Shown here one piece after another: positions 1 to 9,756 of a stretch of DNA of 64,000 bases. How positions within the stretch are numbered: the stretch's first letter is position 1; the number at the start of each line of letters is the position of its first letter. Origin of the DNA: Streptomyces djakartensis (GTDB lineage: Bacteria > Actinomycetota > Actinomycetes > Streptomycetales > Streptomycetaceae); NCBI RefSeq assembly GCF_014651075.1, contig NZ_BMWE01000007.1, positions 186,001 through 250,000 on the forward strand, in the 5' to 3' direction. The position numbers and the translations under genes are program-made. The notes beneath the pieces are model-generated. The model was not told the DNA's origin. It ran no database searches and was given only the letters and a program-made list of their open reading frames with translations.

Positions 1-1
1 C

Positions 2-301
2 ACCGTCCCGGTGACCTTCGCCGAGGCGGCCCTCGGCGGGGAGGTGCGGGTGCCGACGCTGGGCGGCCCGCCCGTCACGCTGAAGCTCCCGCCGGGCACG
101 CCCAACGGCCGCACCATGCGCGCCCGGGGCAAGGGCGCGGTCCGCAAGGACGGTACCCGCGGGGACCTTCTGGTCACGGTCGAGGTGAGTGTTCCGAAGG
201 ACCTGACGGGGAAGGCTCGTGACGCGCTCGAGGCGTATCGCGAGGCGATGGCGGGTGAGGATCCGCGGGCGGATCTGTTCCAGGCCGCGAAGGGAGCATG
301 A
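2..301 (+). CDS. dnaJ: DnaJ chaperone, C-terminal fragment
   Basis: The 3' end of a dnaJ gene whose start lies outside the window; about 99 residues remain. It reads TFAEAALGGEVRVPTLGG, a glycine-rich PPGTPNGRTMRARGKG stretch, then RGDLLVTVEVSVPKDL. These are hallmarks of substrate-binding C-terminal domain II of DnaJ/Hsp40, the DnaK co-chaperone that presents unfolded clients. The J domain and zinc-finger region are not visible. Its TGA overlaps the ATG of hspR (ATGA), which fits the classical Streptomyces dnaK-grpE-dnaJ-hspR operon with translational coupling to its own repressor. The family call is secure; the dnaJ1/dnaJ2 assignment rests on the hspR neighbour. Confidence 0.95.
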   Translation, partial: TVPVTFAEAALGGEVRVPTLGGPPVTLKLPPGTPNGRTMRARGKGAVRKDGTRGDLLVTVEVSVPKDLTGKARDALEAYREAMAGEDPRADLFQAAKGA

Positions 302-759
302 GTCAGATGGACGGTCGTCGACGCAACCCGTATGAACTGACCGAGGAAACCCCGGTCTACGTCATCTCGGTGGCGGCCCAGCTGTCCGGCCTGCACCCCC
401 AGACCCTGCGCCAGTACGACCGTCTGGGCCTGGTGTCCCCCGACCGCACCGCGGGCCGGGGCCGCCGCTACTCGGCCCGTGACATCCAGCTGCTGCGCAC
501 CGTCCAGCAGTTGTCCCAGGACGAGGGCATCAACCTGGCGGGCATCAAGCGCATCATCGAACTGGAGAACCAGGTCGCCGCGCTCCAGGCCCGGGTGGCC
601 GAGCTGGAGGACGCGCTCGACGGCGCGGCGGCGGCCATGCGCCAGCGCGAGGCGGCGGTGCACGCGTCGTACCGCCGGGACCTGGTGCCCTACCAGGAGG
701 TGCAGCAGACCAGCGCGCTGGTGGTGTGGCGGCCGAAGCGGCAGCAGCAGTCGGACTGA
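298..759 (+). CDS. hspR: HspR, MerR-family heat-shock repressor
   Basis: A 153-residue MerR-type repressor. The winged helix-turn-helix spans about residues 20-66 (YVISVAAQLSGLHPQTLRQY, then LGLVSPDRTAGRGRRYS), followed by a coiled-coil dimerisation helix at about 88-115 (LENQVAALQARVAELEDAL). HspR is known to repress dnaK and clpB by binding HAIR inverted repeats, with DnaK as co-repressor. The start overlaps the dnaJ stop by 4 bp, so translation is coupled. A HAIR element (CTTGAGT-N7-ACTCAAC) lies upstream of clpB at 6904-6924, which supports an intact HspR regulon in this window. A strong hairpin follows the gene. Confidence 0.97.
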   Translation: MSQMDGRRRNPYELTEETPVYVISVAAQLSGLHPQTLRQYDRLGLVSPDRTAGRGRRYSARDIQLLRTVQQLSQDEGINLAGIKRIIELENQVAALQARVAELEDALDGAAAAMRQREAAVHASYRRDLVPYQEVQQTSALVVWRPKRQQQSD

Positions 760-786
760 CGCGGGCGCCGTCACGAAGGCCGCGCG

Positions 787-833
787 GCATACGAAAAGGG
801 ACCGGGAGGCAACTCCCGGTCCCTTTCGTATGC
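787..833 (+). terminator. Terminator of the dnaK-hspR operon
   Basis: Nearly perfect inverted repeat: a left arm at 787-808 (GCATACGAAAAGGGACCGGG and two more bases), a GCAA loop and a right arm at 813-833, with a single-base bulge. It starts 28 bp after the hspR stop. There is no U-tract, as is usual for Streptomyces terminators. Confidence 0.85.
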
Positions 834-1048
834 CTTGACCCGGTTTCGCAGGCCCTTCTGTCGATGACTGACCGGTGCAGAGCGCTTGGAGGCGATTCCG
901 CATTGCCTTCACAACTACTTCGGAGCGTAGTGTTGCCATCTCGTTAAGTGCTTCCGCTTGACGCTGAGGGCCCGCTCCGCGTTGGCTTTTCTGTCACATG
1001 GGCCGCAAAGCTGTGCCCACGTCCGAATCACACGCGAAGTGAGCTCCC

Positions 1049-2158
1049 ATGCGTCGTCGTATCGCCATATCCGTGGCCGCCGCCACTGTGTCCGTCACGC
1101 TCGCCGCCTGCGGCGTGCTCAACGCGGCCGGGAGCAGTGACGACGCGAGCCCGACCAAGGGCAGCGACATCACGGTGGGTCTGCTGCTCCCGGAGAGGGC
1201 GAACACCCGGTACGAGAACTTCGACTACCCGATCATCAAGCGGAAGGTCGAGTCCCTCACCAACAACAAGGGCCGCGTCGAGTACGCCAACGCCGACGCG
1301 AGCGCCGAGGCGCAGGCCGGCCAGATGCAGAAGATGATCGACGACCGGGTCGACGTGATCCTGCTGGACGCGGTCGACGCGCGGGCCATCGCCAGCGGCG
1401 TGAAGAAGGCCAAGGAGGCCGGCATCCCGGTCATCGCCTACGACCGGCTGGCCGAGGGCCCGATCGACGCCTACATCTCCTTCGACAACGAACTGGTCGG
1501 CGAGGTCCAGGGGCGCACGCTGCTGGAGGCGGTCGGTGAGGACGCGAGCCTCTCCGACAAGATCGTCATGATGAACGGCTCGCCGACGGACCCGAACGCC
1601 AAGCAGTTCAAGGCCGGTGCGATGTCCGAGCTGAACGGCAAGGTGACGATCGCCCAGTCCTTCGACACCACGGACTGGAAGCCGGAGAACGCCGAGGCCA
1701 ACATGGCCGAGGCGATCGCGAAGATCGGCAAGGGCAACATCGCCGCGGTCTACTCCGCCAACGACGGCATGGCCGGCGGCATCGTCAAGGCGCTGAAGGC
1801 CGCCGGCGTGACCAAGCTGCCGCCCATCACCGGCCAGGACGCGGAACTGCCCGCGGTGCAGCGGATCATCTCCGGCGAGCAGTACATGAGCGTCTACAAG
1901 TCGTACCCGCAGGAGGCGGAGAACGCCGCGGAGATGGCCGTGGCCAAGGTCCAGGGCCGCGACATCCAGTTCGCCGCCCTGGCCCGCGACAAGGTCGACA
2001 GCCCGACCGACAAGGGCATTCCCGCGCAGCTCGTGCCGGTGGTCGCCCTGACGAAGGAGAACATCAAGGACACGGTGGTCGCGGACGACATCTACAAGCT
2101 GTCGGACATCTGCACGGCCGAGTACAAGGCCGACTGCGAGGCGCTCAACCTCAACTAG
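1049..2158 (+). CDS. Sugar-binding lipoprotein, XylF/RbsB type
   Basis: A 369-residue exported solute-binding protein. The signal peptide ends in a lipobox, TLAAC with Cys21 as the lipidation site. The mature part is a periplasmic-binding-protein type 1 fold (ITVGLLLPERANTRYENFDYPIIKRKVE; VDVILLDAVDARAIASGVKKAKEAGIPVIAYDR; IAAVYSANDGMAGGIVKAL), closest in style to xylose/ribose/multiple-sugar receptors of ABC importers. No ABC permease or ATPase is adjacent, so it must serve a transporter elsewhere or a sensing role. A weak AAGTGAG Shine-Dalgarno precedes the ATG. It converges on the next gene and the two stop codons share the CTAG at 2155-2158. Confidence 0.9.
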   Translation: MRRRIAISVAAATVSVTLAACGVLNAAGSSDDASPTKGSDITVGLLLPERANTRYENFDYPIIKRKVESLTNNKGRVEYANADASAEAQAGQMQKMIDDRVDVILLDAVDARAIASGVKKAKEAGIPVIAYDRLAEGPIDAYISFDNELVGEVQGRTLLEAVGEDASLSDKIVMMNGSPTDPNAKQFKAGAMSELNGKVTIAQSFDTTDWKPENAEANMAEAIAKIGKGNIAAVYSANDGMAGGIVKALKAAGVTKLPPITGQDAELPAVQRIISGEQYMSVYKSYPQEAENAAEMAVAKVQGRDIQFAALARDKVDSPTDKGIPAQLVPVVALTKENIKDTVVADDIYKLSDICTAEYKADCEALNLN

Positions 2159-3402
2159 GCAGGCCGGTCCGCGTTCGGACGCTCCCGGGCGCCCGTCCCG
2201 GGCGCCCGTCCCGGGCGTCCGGCCAGGGTGAGCGTGCGGAGCAGCCACTCGGCGGGCCCGTGCCGGAGGCGACGGATCCAGGCCGTGCTGAGGGCGAGCT
2301 GGAGCGCGTAGAGGGCGCCGGCGAGCAACAGCACGGCAGCGGCTCCCCATCGGCCGTAGCGGGACAGGCCGTACGCCGTGGCCACGAACATCATGATCAG
2401 GGACTGGCCCAGGTAGTTCGTGAGCGCCAGACGGCCCGCCGGGACGAACAGCCGCTGGACGCGGTCCGTCCACGGCGAGTTCAGCAGGAGCAGCAGCAGG
2501 CAGGCGTACGCGGCCGACAGGGCGGGCGCGGTCGACATGCCCACGCCGATTCCCAGCAACTGCCACCGGTCGTCCAACGGCCCCTGGGCGGCCGAGGCGA
2601 AGAACACGGCACCCGGGACCCCGACGGCCAGTCCGAGGGCCGTGGTCCGCAGCAGCCGGGCGCGGTCCGTCCCGCCCGGGGCGAGCAGGCGCCGCTTTCC
2701 CGCGGCCAGGCCGAGGAGGAACGCGGCGAGCACGCCCGGAGCCATGAGCACGATGGCGAAAAACGCGAGGGGCAGCCGGTCCAGGTTCTCCCGCACGACC
2801 GTGCCGGCGCTGCCGCGGTAGGCGGCCACGACCCGTGCGATCTCCTGCCGGGGGACGGGCTCCTCGTCGTCCACCGCCGTCGCCAGCGCCCCCATCGCGG
2901 TGAGGAAGACGGCGAAGACCCCGTAGACCCAGGTGGCCGCCTTCACGGCGGTGGCCGGTCGGATCCGCCGCGCGCACAGCAGCACCAGCCCGAGGACGCC
3001 GTAGGTCATCAGGATGTCGCCGCTGTACAGCACCACGGCGTGCACCAGTCCGAGCAGCACCAGCCCGAGGGACCGGCGCAGGAAGCGCGCGGTGACGCCT
3101 GTGCCGTCCCGCTCGGCGGCGACCGTCTGCAGGGTGAAGCTGTAGCCGAACAGGAAGGAGAACAAGAGGTAGAACTTGAAGGTCGCCAGCGCCGACACCA
3201 GCCACGCGGCGACCTGGTCCCAGGGGGCCGCGCCGGGGTCCCGGAACCCTTCCGACTCGTAAGGGCTCATGATCTGTGCGCTGTTGACCATCAGAATGCC
3301 CAACAGGGCGAATCCCCGCAGCGCGTCGACGGCGGGCAGGCGCCTGAGGCCCGCCGGTCCCGGTAAGCCGTCCGCGGGTGTCCGTACGGGTGTCGTGTCC
3401 AC
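2155..3402 (-). CDS. DUF418 polytopic membrane protein
   Basis: About 415 residues with many hydrophobic helices. The N-terminal motif RLPAVDALRGFALLGILMVN and the C-terminal half (LALTNYLGQSLIMMF..., GPAEWLLR) are diagnostic of DUF418/YeiB proteins, putative membrane acyltransferase-like proteins of unknown substrate. The GTG at 3402 gives MDTTPVRTPADGL and the family's usual length, although its ribosome site is poor; an upstream extension is open but reads as compositional noise. Leu13 is encoded by TTA (3364-3366), a rare codon read by the bldA tRNA, so expression may be developmentally gated. The last codons contain a 13-bp tandem repeat. Confidence 0.8.
   Translation of the reverse strand: MDTTPVRTPADGLPGPAGLRRLPAVDALRGFALLGILMVNSAQIMSPYESEGFRDPGAAPWDQVAAWLVSALATFKFYLLFSFLFGYSFTLQTVAAERDGTGVTARFLRRSLGLVLLGLVHAVVLYSGDILMTYGVLGLVLLCARRIRPATAVKAATWVYGVFAVFLTAMGALATAVDDEEPVPRQEIARVVAAYRGSAGTVVRENLDRLPLAFFAIVLMAPGVLAAFLLGLAAGKRRLLAPGGTDRARLLRTTALGLAVGVPGAVFFASAAQGPLDDRWQLLGIGVGMSTAPALSAAYACLLLLLLNSPWTDRVQRLFVPAGRLALTNYLGQSLIMMFVATAYGLSRYGRWGAAAVLLLAGALYALQLALSTAWIRRLRHGPAEWLLRTLTLAGRPGRAPGTGARERPNADRPA
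2184..2218. repeat. 13-bp GC tandem repeat at a convergent gene end
   Basis: Unit CCCGGGCGCCCGT occurs twice in full (2184-2196, 2197-2209) plus a partial third copy. Each unit is self-complementary (CGGGCGCCCG). It lies in the 3' end of the DUF418 gene, just past the stop of the lipoprotein gene, and could act as a terminator for transcription from either side. Confidence 0.6.
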
Positions 3403-3560
3403 TCCCCCATGGTGTGGCAACCGGCCACCGGGAGCGAGCGGATGGGGGGACCGACCGGCCCGAAACGGCACTCGGGCGTGGGGGAGCCGTGTTGCGGAGC
3501 AGGTCCCGGCCGCGCATAGTTGCGCTGCGGAAGGCGGCGAGACCGGGGGTGGGACGGGCG

Positions 3561-4601
3561 ATGGCCGGGCGCTGGGCGGAGGGGCATCCACACGGTGCTG
3601 ACCGGCTGTGCGAGGCCGGGGACCGCGTGTACTCCCGGGCCGTACGGCGGGGCCGGGTGCCGCGCCGGGACGCCGAGCCGGTGCCCTGTCTGCTGGAACT
3701 CGCCCTGCTGCACCCGGACCCCGACGACATGGACTGGCTGGTGCCGACCTCCCCTCAGGAGGTCATGACCCGGCTGCTGCGCGGGATGTACGACGAGGTC
3801 AGCGCGAGTCAGCGGCGGGTGGGCTCGGCCGTGGCGGCCGTCGAGTGGTACGCCGGGCTCGGCCGCCAGGTGCGGTCGACCCCGTCGGCGGGCGAGGGCT
3901 CGGCGATCCGCGTCCTGGACGGACTCGCCCGGATCCAGGCGGCGATGGACGAGGCGACGCAGGCCTGCACGACCGAGGTGCTCACCGTGCAGCCCGGCGG
4001 CATCCGCCGCGAGGCGGAACTCTCCGAGGGCCTGCACCGGGCGCTGGCGCTGCGCGGCCGGGGCGTGCGGATGCGGGACCTGTACACGCACGTCGCCCGG
4101 CACGGGCAGGGGTTGCTGAACTACCTGGAGCTGATGGGCGACGCGGTGGAGACCCGCACCCTGGACGAAGTCATCGACCGGCTGATCCTTTTCGACAGGA
4201 CGGTGGCGTTCATCCCCGCCAACACCGACCGCACGATGGCGCTGGAGCTGCGGCACCCCGCGATCGTCGAGTACCTGGTCACGGTCTTCGAGCGGCTGTG
4301 GCGCCTCGCCATCCCCCTGACCGCGCCGCTGCCCGACACCGGCATCGAGGGCATCTCCCACCGAGAGCAGTCGATCGCCGCCCTGCTGGCGGAGGGCCAC
4401 CAGGACGCGGTGATCGCGGAGCGGCTGGGGATCAGCGTGCGGACCTGCCGGGCGCACATCGCCCGCCTGTCGGAGACGCTGGGGGCGGCCAGCCGCACGC
4501 AGTTGGGGGTGCGGATCGCCCAGGCGGGGCTGGACGGAGCGTCACGGGCGGCGTCCCCGACCCTCGGCTCTCCTGCTCGCGAGCCCCGCACTGCCCGATG
4601 A
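3561..4601 (+). CDS. LuxR/TrmB-like HTH regulator, paralogue 1
   Basis: A 346-residue regulator. The N-terminal region (HPHGADRLCEAGDRVYSRAVRRG, then EPVPCLLELALLHPDPDD) and a central sensor-like region (EVLTVQPGGIRR..., RGVRMRDLYTHVARHG, DRTVAFIPANTDRTMALELRHPAIVEYLV) lead to a LuxR-type helix-turn-helix at about 275-310 (GHQDAVIAERLGISVRTCRA). It is clearly paralogous to the convergent gene at 4632-5624; that alignment supports the ATG at 3561 (MAGRWAEGHPHG). The central region resembles the effector part of TrmB/PLD-like regulators, so it probably binds a ligand rather than receiving phosphate: there is no receiver domain. Target unknown; the neighbouring peptide locus is the obvious candidate. 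Confidence 0.8.
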   Translation: MAGRWAEGHPHGADRLCEAGDRVYSRAVRRGRVPRRDAEPVPCLLELALLHPDPDDMDWLVPTSPQEVMTRLLRGMYDEVSASQRRVGSAVAAVEWYAGLGRQVRSTPSAGEGSAIRVLDGLARIQAAMDEATQACTTEVLTVQPGGIRREAELSEGLHRALALRGRGVRMRDLYTHVARHGQGLLNYLELMGDAVETRTLDEVIDRLILFDRTVAFIPANTDRTMALELRHPAIVEYLVTVFERLWRLAIPLTAPLPDTGIEGISHREQSIAALLAEGHQDAVIAERLGISVRTCRAHIARLSETLGAASRTQLGVRIAQAGLDGASRAASPTLGSPAREPRTAR

Positions 4602-4631
4602 GGCGACCGGGTCGCTCACCGTGCGGCGCGC

Positions 4632-5624
4632 TCACTGGGGCGCGCCCTCCCGCTCCAGGATTCCCGACTGCGCTATGAGGTAGCCGAGTTGTGCCCGGCT
4701 GCCGCTGCCCAGCAGCGAGGCCAGTTTGGCGATGTGGGCTCGGCACGTGCGCACGTTCATTCCGAGGCGGCGGGCGATGGCCTCGTCCACATGACCTTCC
4801 ACCAGGAGTTTCGCGATGGAGTACTGGATGTCCGTGATGCCGTCCGCCACCGGCTCGTAGGGGGCGCCGGCACTCAGCGGCACGGAACGGCTCCACATGA
4901 ACTCGAAGACCTTGACCAGGTACCGGACGAGCCCGGGATGACGGAGCTCCAGGGCGACCTGCTGGTCGTCGCGGGCGGGAATGAACGCCACCGTCTCGTC
5001 GCAGACGATGAGGCGTTCCACCACCTCGTCGATGGTGCGGTACTCCGCCTTGCCGTTGGCGAGTTGGGCCACGTACGCCAGCTTTTGAGGGCTGTACCGC
5101 GCCGTGTGCTGGTAGAGCGTCCGTATCCGGACTCCCCGTTCGATCAGGGCTCTGTCCCTCTCGAGTCCCTGGGTGAGGCTGCGCTCGGAGAAGCGGTCGT
5201 CGCTGGGCTGGATGGTGAGCATCTCGACCTGGCTCTGTGCCGTGGCCAGGTTGAGGGCCGCATTGATTCGGTCACCGCCCTCGAGCACGGTGATCGAGTG
5301 GTCGATCGCCGTTGCCGGGATGCCCAGGTTCATGAACGGCTCGAAGGCGTCGGCGATCCTGATGGACAACTCGCGGCGCTCCGCGATGTCGCGCTCGATG
5401 GGATGCAGCCGCTCGGTCAGCGCGACCGTCGGCGGCACCGGACGCAGCAACTCCTCGTCGTCCGGGTCCGGGTGGAGGAGGGCGAACTCCAGGAGGCACG
5501 GGGCGGTGGTCACGTCCGTTCGGGCGATCCGCCCCGCACGCAGGGCATCCGCATAAAGTCGGCTGCCCTCCTCGCACAGCTCGGTGACCGCATGGGGATG
5601 CGTCGCCTTAGTCGGATTTGCCAC
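4632..5624 (-). CDS. LuxR/TrmB-like HTH regulator, paralogue 2
   Basis: A 330-residue regulator. Start GTG 5624 is set by a GGTGGAG ribosome site 5 nt upstream and by alignment with paralogue 1. Same architecture: N-terminal HPHAVTELCEEGSRLYADAL and TAPCLLEFALLHPDPDDEE, central VEMLTIQPSDDRFSER, RGVRIRTLYQHTARY and DETVAFIPARDDQQVALELR, and a C-terminal LuxR-type HTH at about 275-306 (GHVDEAIARRLGMNVRTCRA). It is transcribed divergently from the ADSHWPA peptide gene across a 116-bp promoter region holding GAACATG direct repeats. Inference: it is the receptor/regulator of that peptide operon. No phospho-acceptor receiver domain is present. Confidence 0.85.
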   Translation of the reverse strand: MANPTKATHPHAVTELCEEGSRLYADALRAGRIARTDVTTAPCLLEFALLHPDPDDEELLRPVPPTVALTERLHPIERDIAERRELSIRIADAFEPFMNLGIPATAIDHSITVLEGGDRINAALNLATAQSQVEMLTIQPSDDRFSERSLTQGLERDRALIERGVRIRTLYQHTARYSPQKLAYVAQLANGKAEYRTIDEVVERLIVCDETVAFIPARDDQQVALELRHPGLVRYLVKVFEFMWSRSVPLSAGAPYEPVADGITDIQYSIAKLLVEGHVDEAIARRLGMNVRTCRAHIAKLASLLGSGSRAQLGYLIAQSGILEREGAPQ

Positions 5625-5648
5625 GAAATCTCCACCCCCCAGGGTCCT

Positions 5649-5665
5649 GAACATGCAGGAACATG
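5649..5665. promoter_or_regulatory. Tandem GAACATG repeats, candidate operator
   Basis: GAACATG occurs at 5649-5655 and again at 5659-5665, exactly one helical turn apart, inside a CCTG-N6-CAGG dyad. It lies 25 bp upstream of the regulator start and 75 bp upstream of the peptide start, in the shared divergent promoter region. Binding by either flanking HTH regulator is an inference. Confidence 0.45.
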
Positions 5666-5740
5666 ATGCACCGATTGTGTGGCCATGAAGTGTTCGAATG
5701 AGCCATCGTCTTACATGACGGGGGAAGAGGAGACTCACAA

Positions 5741-5944
5741 GTGAGGACGAAGCCGACTATGCGCAAGAGACTGCTTCGCTCGGTGCTTGCTGCCGCTCTC
5801 TCTGCCGTCGCGGTCATCGGGGTGATGGGTTACTCCGGCGTGCAGGGTGATACCCGGGCGGACAGCCATTGGCCGGCGAGTGTCACGAGCGATGTCCTGG
5901 CGGACAGTCACTGGCCGGCGATCGTCGTGGACTCGGAGCGCTGA
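5741..5944 (+). CDS. Exported peptide precursor with duplicated ADSHWPA motif
   Basis: A 67-residue protein starting at GTG 5741, with GAGGAG 8 nt upstream. It has a basic N-terminus (MRTKPTMRKRLLRS), a hydrophobic segment (VLAAALSAVAVIGVMGYSG) typical of a Sec signal or anchor, and a 32-residue tail carrying ADSHWPA twice: DTRADSHWPASVTSDV and LADSHWPAIVVDSER. The repeats are 14 residues apart, and the 23-bp DNA units (5857-5879, 5899-5921) differ at two positions. I recognise no family. A repeated short motif after a signal sequence next to a regulator is the layout of a peptide pheromone or a modified-peptide (RiPP) precursor. The stop is 1 nt before the next gene, implying coupled translation. 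Confidence 0.75.
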   Translation: MRTKPTMRKRLLRSVLAAALSAVAVIGVMGYSGVQGDTRADSHWPASVTSDVLADSHWPAIVVDSER

Positions 5945-5945
5945 C

Positions 5946-6281
5946 GTGACCACTCCACCCGACGACCGCTCCTTCCGCCGCGAGATGGCCACCGCCTACC
6001 GCTCCGGCTGGCACTTCATCGACCTGGTCACCGCCATCCCCCACAACGGTGACTCGCTGATGGTGACCGTGTTCGGAGAGCCGGTCGTCGTCACGCGGGA
6101 CGAGGACGGAGACGTACGGGCGTACCGATGTCTGCGGCGGCCTCGGGGGGCGCCGCAGCCCGTCCGGTGCGCCGTACGGTACGGAATGATCTTTGTGAAC
6201 CTGGACCAAAGGGACCACCAGCAGGTGGAGGCCGACTCCCCTGCCCCGAGGACCATCTCTGCCACCCCCCGCAGTGCCTGA
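5946..6281 (+). CDS. Degenerate, truncated Rieske-type protein
   Basis: 111 residues from GTG 5946, with GGAG 8 nt upstream inside the peptide gene's last codons. FRREMATAYRSGWHFIDLVTAI, FGEPVVVTRDEDGDVRAYR and GMIFVNLDQ match the start and the post-cluster strand of ring-hydroxylating Rieske oxygenases. The iron-sulphur ligands are missing: where CxH and CPYHGW are expected it reads CLRRPRGAPQPVRCAVRYG, and no catalytic domain follows. It therefore looks like an internally deleted remnant, or a protein reduced to a non-catalytic role, co-transcribed with the ADSHWPA peptide. An intact homologue might modify the peptide's His/Trp; that is speculation. Confidence 0.6.
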   Translation: MTTPPDDRSFRREMATAYRSGWHFIDLVTAIPHNGDSLMVTVFGEPVVVTRDEDGDVRAYRCLRRPRGAPQPVRCAVRYGMIFVNLDQRDHQQVEADSPAPRTISATPRSA

Positions 6282-6324
6282 CGCGATTCCCCCGTCGTAA
6301 AAGATCGCTCAGGTACTTCCCCCC

Positions 6325-6369
6325 GCAGCGGCGTCACCGTGACCTGAACACGGTGACGCCGCTGCAGTT
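6325..6369 (+). terminator. Strong terminator after the peptide operon
   Basis: A perfect 17-bp stem (6325-6341 with 6349-6365; core CAGCGGCGTCACCGTG) with a 7-nt loop, followed by AGTTTT. It defines the end of the peptide/Rieske transcript. Confidence 0.9.
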
Positions 6370-6448
6370 TTCGGCGACATTTCCGGGTATCACCGCACGC
6401 GCGCCGTGGCTGGAACCAGTCGGTCCGCGGTGTGGATATTCACTTCTG

Positions 6449-6865
6449 TCAACCTCGCCCCATGGCTCGCGTCAGCTGGATCTCGATGACCACGCGCGCC
6501 GGATTCGGCGACGGCGTCCTGCCGTAGCGCTCCGCGTAGCGCCGCTCCGCCTCCGCCACCCGTTCCGGGTCGCCGTGGACGAAGGCCCGGCCCTCCAGCG
6601 TCGCCCATCGGCGGCCCTCCATCTGGCAGACGGCGACAGCCGCCCCCTCCTCCCCGGCCGCCCGCACGTGCCGCGCCTTCGCGCTCGCCCTGTTGGTGAT
6701 CACTCGAGCCAGACGTGCCGCGGGATCGTATGTGACCCCGACGGGTACTACGTGCGGAGTGCCGTCCGGGCGGAGAGTCGTCAGGGTGCACACGTGCCGT
6801 TCCCGCCAGAAGCTGAGGTACGGCGGGTCCGGAGCGCCCGGATCCACGGAGTACTTGGTCGCCAT
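6449..6865 (-). CDS. PPOX-fold (pyridoxamine oxidase-like) flavin/F420 protein
   Basis: 138 residues. PYLSFWRERHVCTLTTLRPDGTPHVVPVGVTYD, ITNRASAKARHVRAAGEEGAAVAV and GRRWATLEGRAFVHGDPERV are typical of the pyridoxamine 5'-phosphate oxidase-like split-barrel family, whose actinobacterial members use F420 or FMN to reduce diverse substrates. The substrate is not predictable here. The gene is divergent from clpB and its start lies 39 bp from the HAIR operator, so HspR could also affect it. Confidence 0.85.
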   Translation of the reverse strand: MATKYSVDPGAPDPPYLSFWRERHVCTLTTLRPDGTPHVVPVGVTYDPAARLARVITNRASAKARHVRAAGEEGAAVAVCQMEGRRWATLEGRAFVHGDPERVAEAERRYAERYGRTPSPNPARVVIEIQLTRAMGRG

Positions 6866-6903
6866 GCCCCGGAACTTAGCTTCCCCGGACCTCCCGGACC
6901 GGC

Positions 6904-6924
6904 CTTGAGTGGAATAGACTCAAC
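6904..6924. promoter_or_regulatory. HAIR operator for HspR
   Basis: CTTGAGT-N7-ACTCAAC matches the HspR-associated inverted repeat (CTTGAGT-N7-ACTCAAG) at all but the last base. It lies 79 bp upstream of the clpB start, between clpB and the PPOX gene. Its left arm contains a TTGAGT that could be a -35 element. A second small dyad (GACTGA-G-TCAGTC) lies at 6937-6949. Confidence 0.9.
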
Positions 6925-7002
6925 TTTGTGCACGTTGACTGAGTCAGTCTGACTGCCCTGTGGACGTGACACCCCGCTGCACGCAAGGAGGAGAACGCGA
7001 AC

Positions 7003-9600
<2,598 letters not shown>

Positions 9601-9706
9601 GGCCGTACATCACGCCGGAGGAGGGTGGTACCCCGCACCTGAGGGTTCCGGCTGACCGGATCGTGTCAGCCATGGGCTTAGCGGGGTAGTCGGGGCTTGC
9701 CACCCC

Positions 9707-9725
9707 CCTCCCCGCATGGGGGAGG
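9707..9725 (+). terminator. Short GC hairpin after clpB
   Basis: CCTCCCC / GGGGAGG stem (9707-9713 with 9719-9725) and a 5-nt loop, about 110 nt after the clpB stop and 31 nt before the next start. It may end the clpB transcript or sit in the leader of the YbjN gene. Confidence 0.4.
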
Positions 9726-9756
9726 ATGGCGGAATCCGTACGAAGGGAAATTCACG

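Noticed and set aside
1028..3730. A 900-codon open frame on the minus strand across the lipoprotein and DUF418 genes
   Set aside because: Its translation is low-complexity Arg/Gly/Ala/Pro and it lies opposite or out of frame with genes having clear domains; typical of high-GC antisense frames.
9622..9635. AGGGTGGTACCCCG after clpB resembles the T-box sequence AGGGTGGNACCGCG
   Set aside because: No specifier loop, no aminoacyl-tRNA synthetase or amino-acid gene follows (the next gene is YbjN), and no matching antiterminator structure was found. One mismatch in a GC-rich genome is compatible with chance.
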